5,363 nt of DNA from an uncultured Collinsella sp. (lineage in GTDB: Bacteria > Actinomycetota > Coriobacteriia > Coriobacteriales > Coriobacteriaceae), in NCBI GenBank assembly GCA_902491135.1, contig CABUGR010000095.1:1-5363 (forward strand), written 5' to 3'. Every line of letters starts with the position of its first letter. The stretch's first letter is position 1. A program made the translations under genes and the position numbers. Under the pieces are notes generated by a model. That model made no database searches. It saw nothing but the letters and a program-made list of their open reading frames with translations, and was not told the DNA's origin. Of the stretch, positions 4,952-5,363 are shown piece by piece.

Positions 4952-5363
4952 CTATGCCTGCATCCGGGGCTGTGCAGATTGACGACGGCGCTCCCAGCGA
5001 GCTAACTTAATCGTCACCAGCGTGAGCGCCCAGGCCACAAGCGAGAACGCGGCGCCCACTGCACCCACGTACGCAATGCCAATGCTGCTTACCACGGCGC
5101 CGCCCACTGCGGTGCCAAACGAGATGCCGACGTTAAACGCCATGGGCTCAACCGAACTTGCGAGTACCATCGACTTGGGATGGCGGCTGCGTGCCACGTC
5201 CATAAAGTGCGTGATGCATGAGACCGAGAACAGGTACATGAGCATCGCCAGGCTAAAGACAAAGACCAGCGCGAGCGGCATGGCGGCGCCCACGGCAAAC
5301 AGCCCGAGCAGTGCCGCCGCCTGCAGCACAAACGTAACCAGCAGCGCCTTCATGCCAAAACGC
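4952..5363 (-). CDS. MFS transporter, C-terminal part (partial at window edge)
   Basis: The 3' end of a major facilitator superfamily gene. Reading stays open through the window edge (Arg-Phe-Gly before the first Met here), so the Met at 5351-5353 is internal and the true start lies outside. About 136 residues are visible, with four hydrophobic stretches: FVLQAAALLGLFAVGAA, LALVFVFSLAMLMYLFSV, a segment around VGISFGTAVGGAVVSSIGIAY, and VGAVGAAFSLVAWALTLVTI. They are followed by a basic tail (KLARWERRR) at the cytoplasmic end. The pattern SSVEPMAFNVGISFGTAVGGAVV resembles the last helices of DHA1-type efflux permeases such as AraJ/YdhP relatives. The substrate cannot be told. It lies upstream of ATPase 2 on the same strand, but the 195-bp gap with its own regulatory array argues for separate control. 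Confidence 0.82.
   Translation of the reverse strand, partial: RFGMKALLVTFVLQAAALLGLFAVGAAMPLALVFVFSLAMLMYLFSVSCITHFMDVARSRHPKSMVLASSVEPMAFNVGISFGTAVGGAVVSSIGIAYVGAVGAAFSLVAWALTLVTIKLARWERRRQSAQPRMQA

Noticed and set aside
4952..5353. MFS frame as a complete 133-residue small membrane protein starting at 5353
   Set aside because: The frame continues upstream to the window edge with MFS-like residues, and no Shine-Dalgarno precedes this Met.

Overview
The window looks like a chromosomal segment of a gut coriobacterium, most likely Collinsella or a close relative (Coriobacteriia, Actinomycetota). The GC content of the genes is moderately high, there are two lone AAA_14/DUF4143 ATPases, the pyridoxamine kinase is of the type with an N-terminal INDMCGYGKVALSAM-like segment, and short palindromes built on ATGTGNCAAAGGGACAG occur between genes. 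The genus rests on overall resemblance, not on a marker gene.

Layout. The left half is on the + strand. It holds a complete pyridoxal/pyridoxamine kinase gene (15-839), a small cysteine-rich TIGR04076-family gene that overlaps it by 8 bp (832-1161), a palindrome, an AT-rich regulatory region, and a DUF4143 ATPase (1344-2705). The right half is on the - strand. Read in transcription order, it holds the C-terminal part of an MFS transporter cut by the window edge (4952-5363), a second DUF4143 ATPase (3386-4756), and a low-molecular-weight protein tyrosine phosphatase 33 bp further on (2906-3352). The two halves converge on 2706-2905, which carries a second copy of the palindrome and a cluster of GCGTGGATTT repeats forming long hairpins.

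Most notable observation. Both DUF4143 ATPases are preceded by three repeats with a period of exactly 33 bp, ending just upstream of the Shine-Dalgarno sequence. The two arrays share copy number, period and approximate distance to the start codon, but their motifs are unrelated: a direct TYTGCRTTTCATYCGAT repeat for the first gene, and a TGTA-N7-TACA palindrome for the second. This fits each ATPase having its own operator array, perhaps bound by the ATPase itself or by its complex. That is an inference from layout only.

How the genes may work together. The vitamin B6 salvage kinase and the TIGR04076 protein are probably translationally coupled. ATPase 2 and the phosphatase may share a transcript. 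The ATPases have no recognisable partner genes here. ATPase 1 with its promoter region lies between two like-oriented copies of the palindrome and may be an independent cassette.
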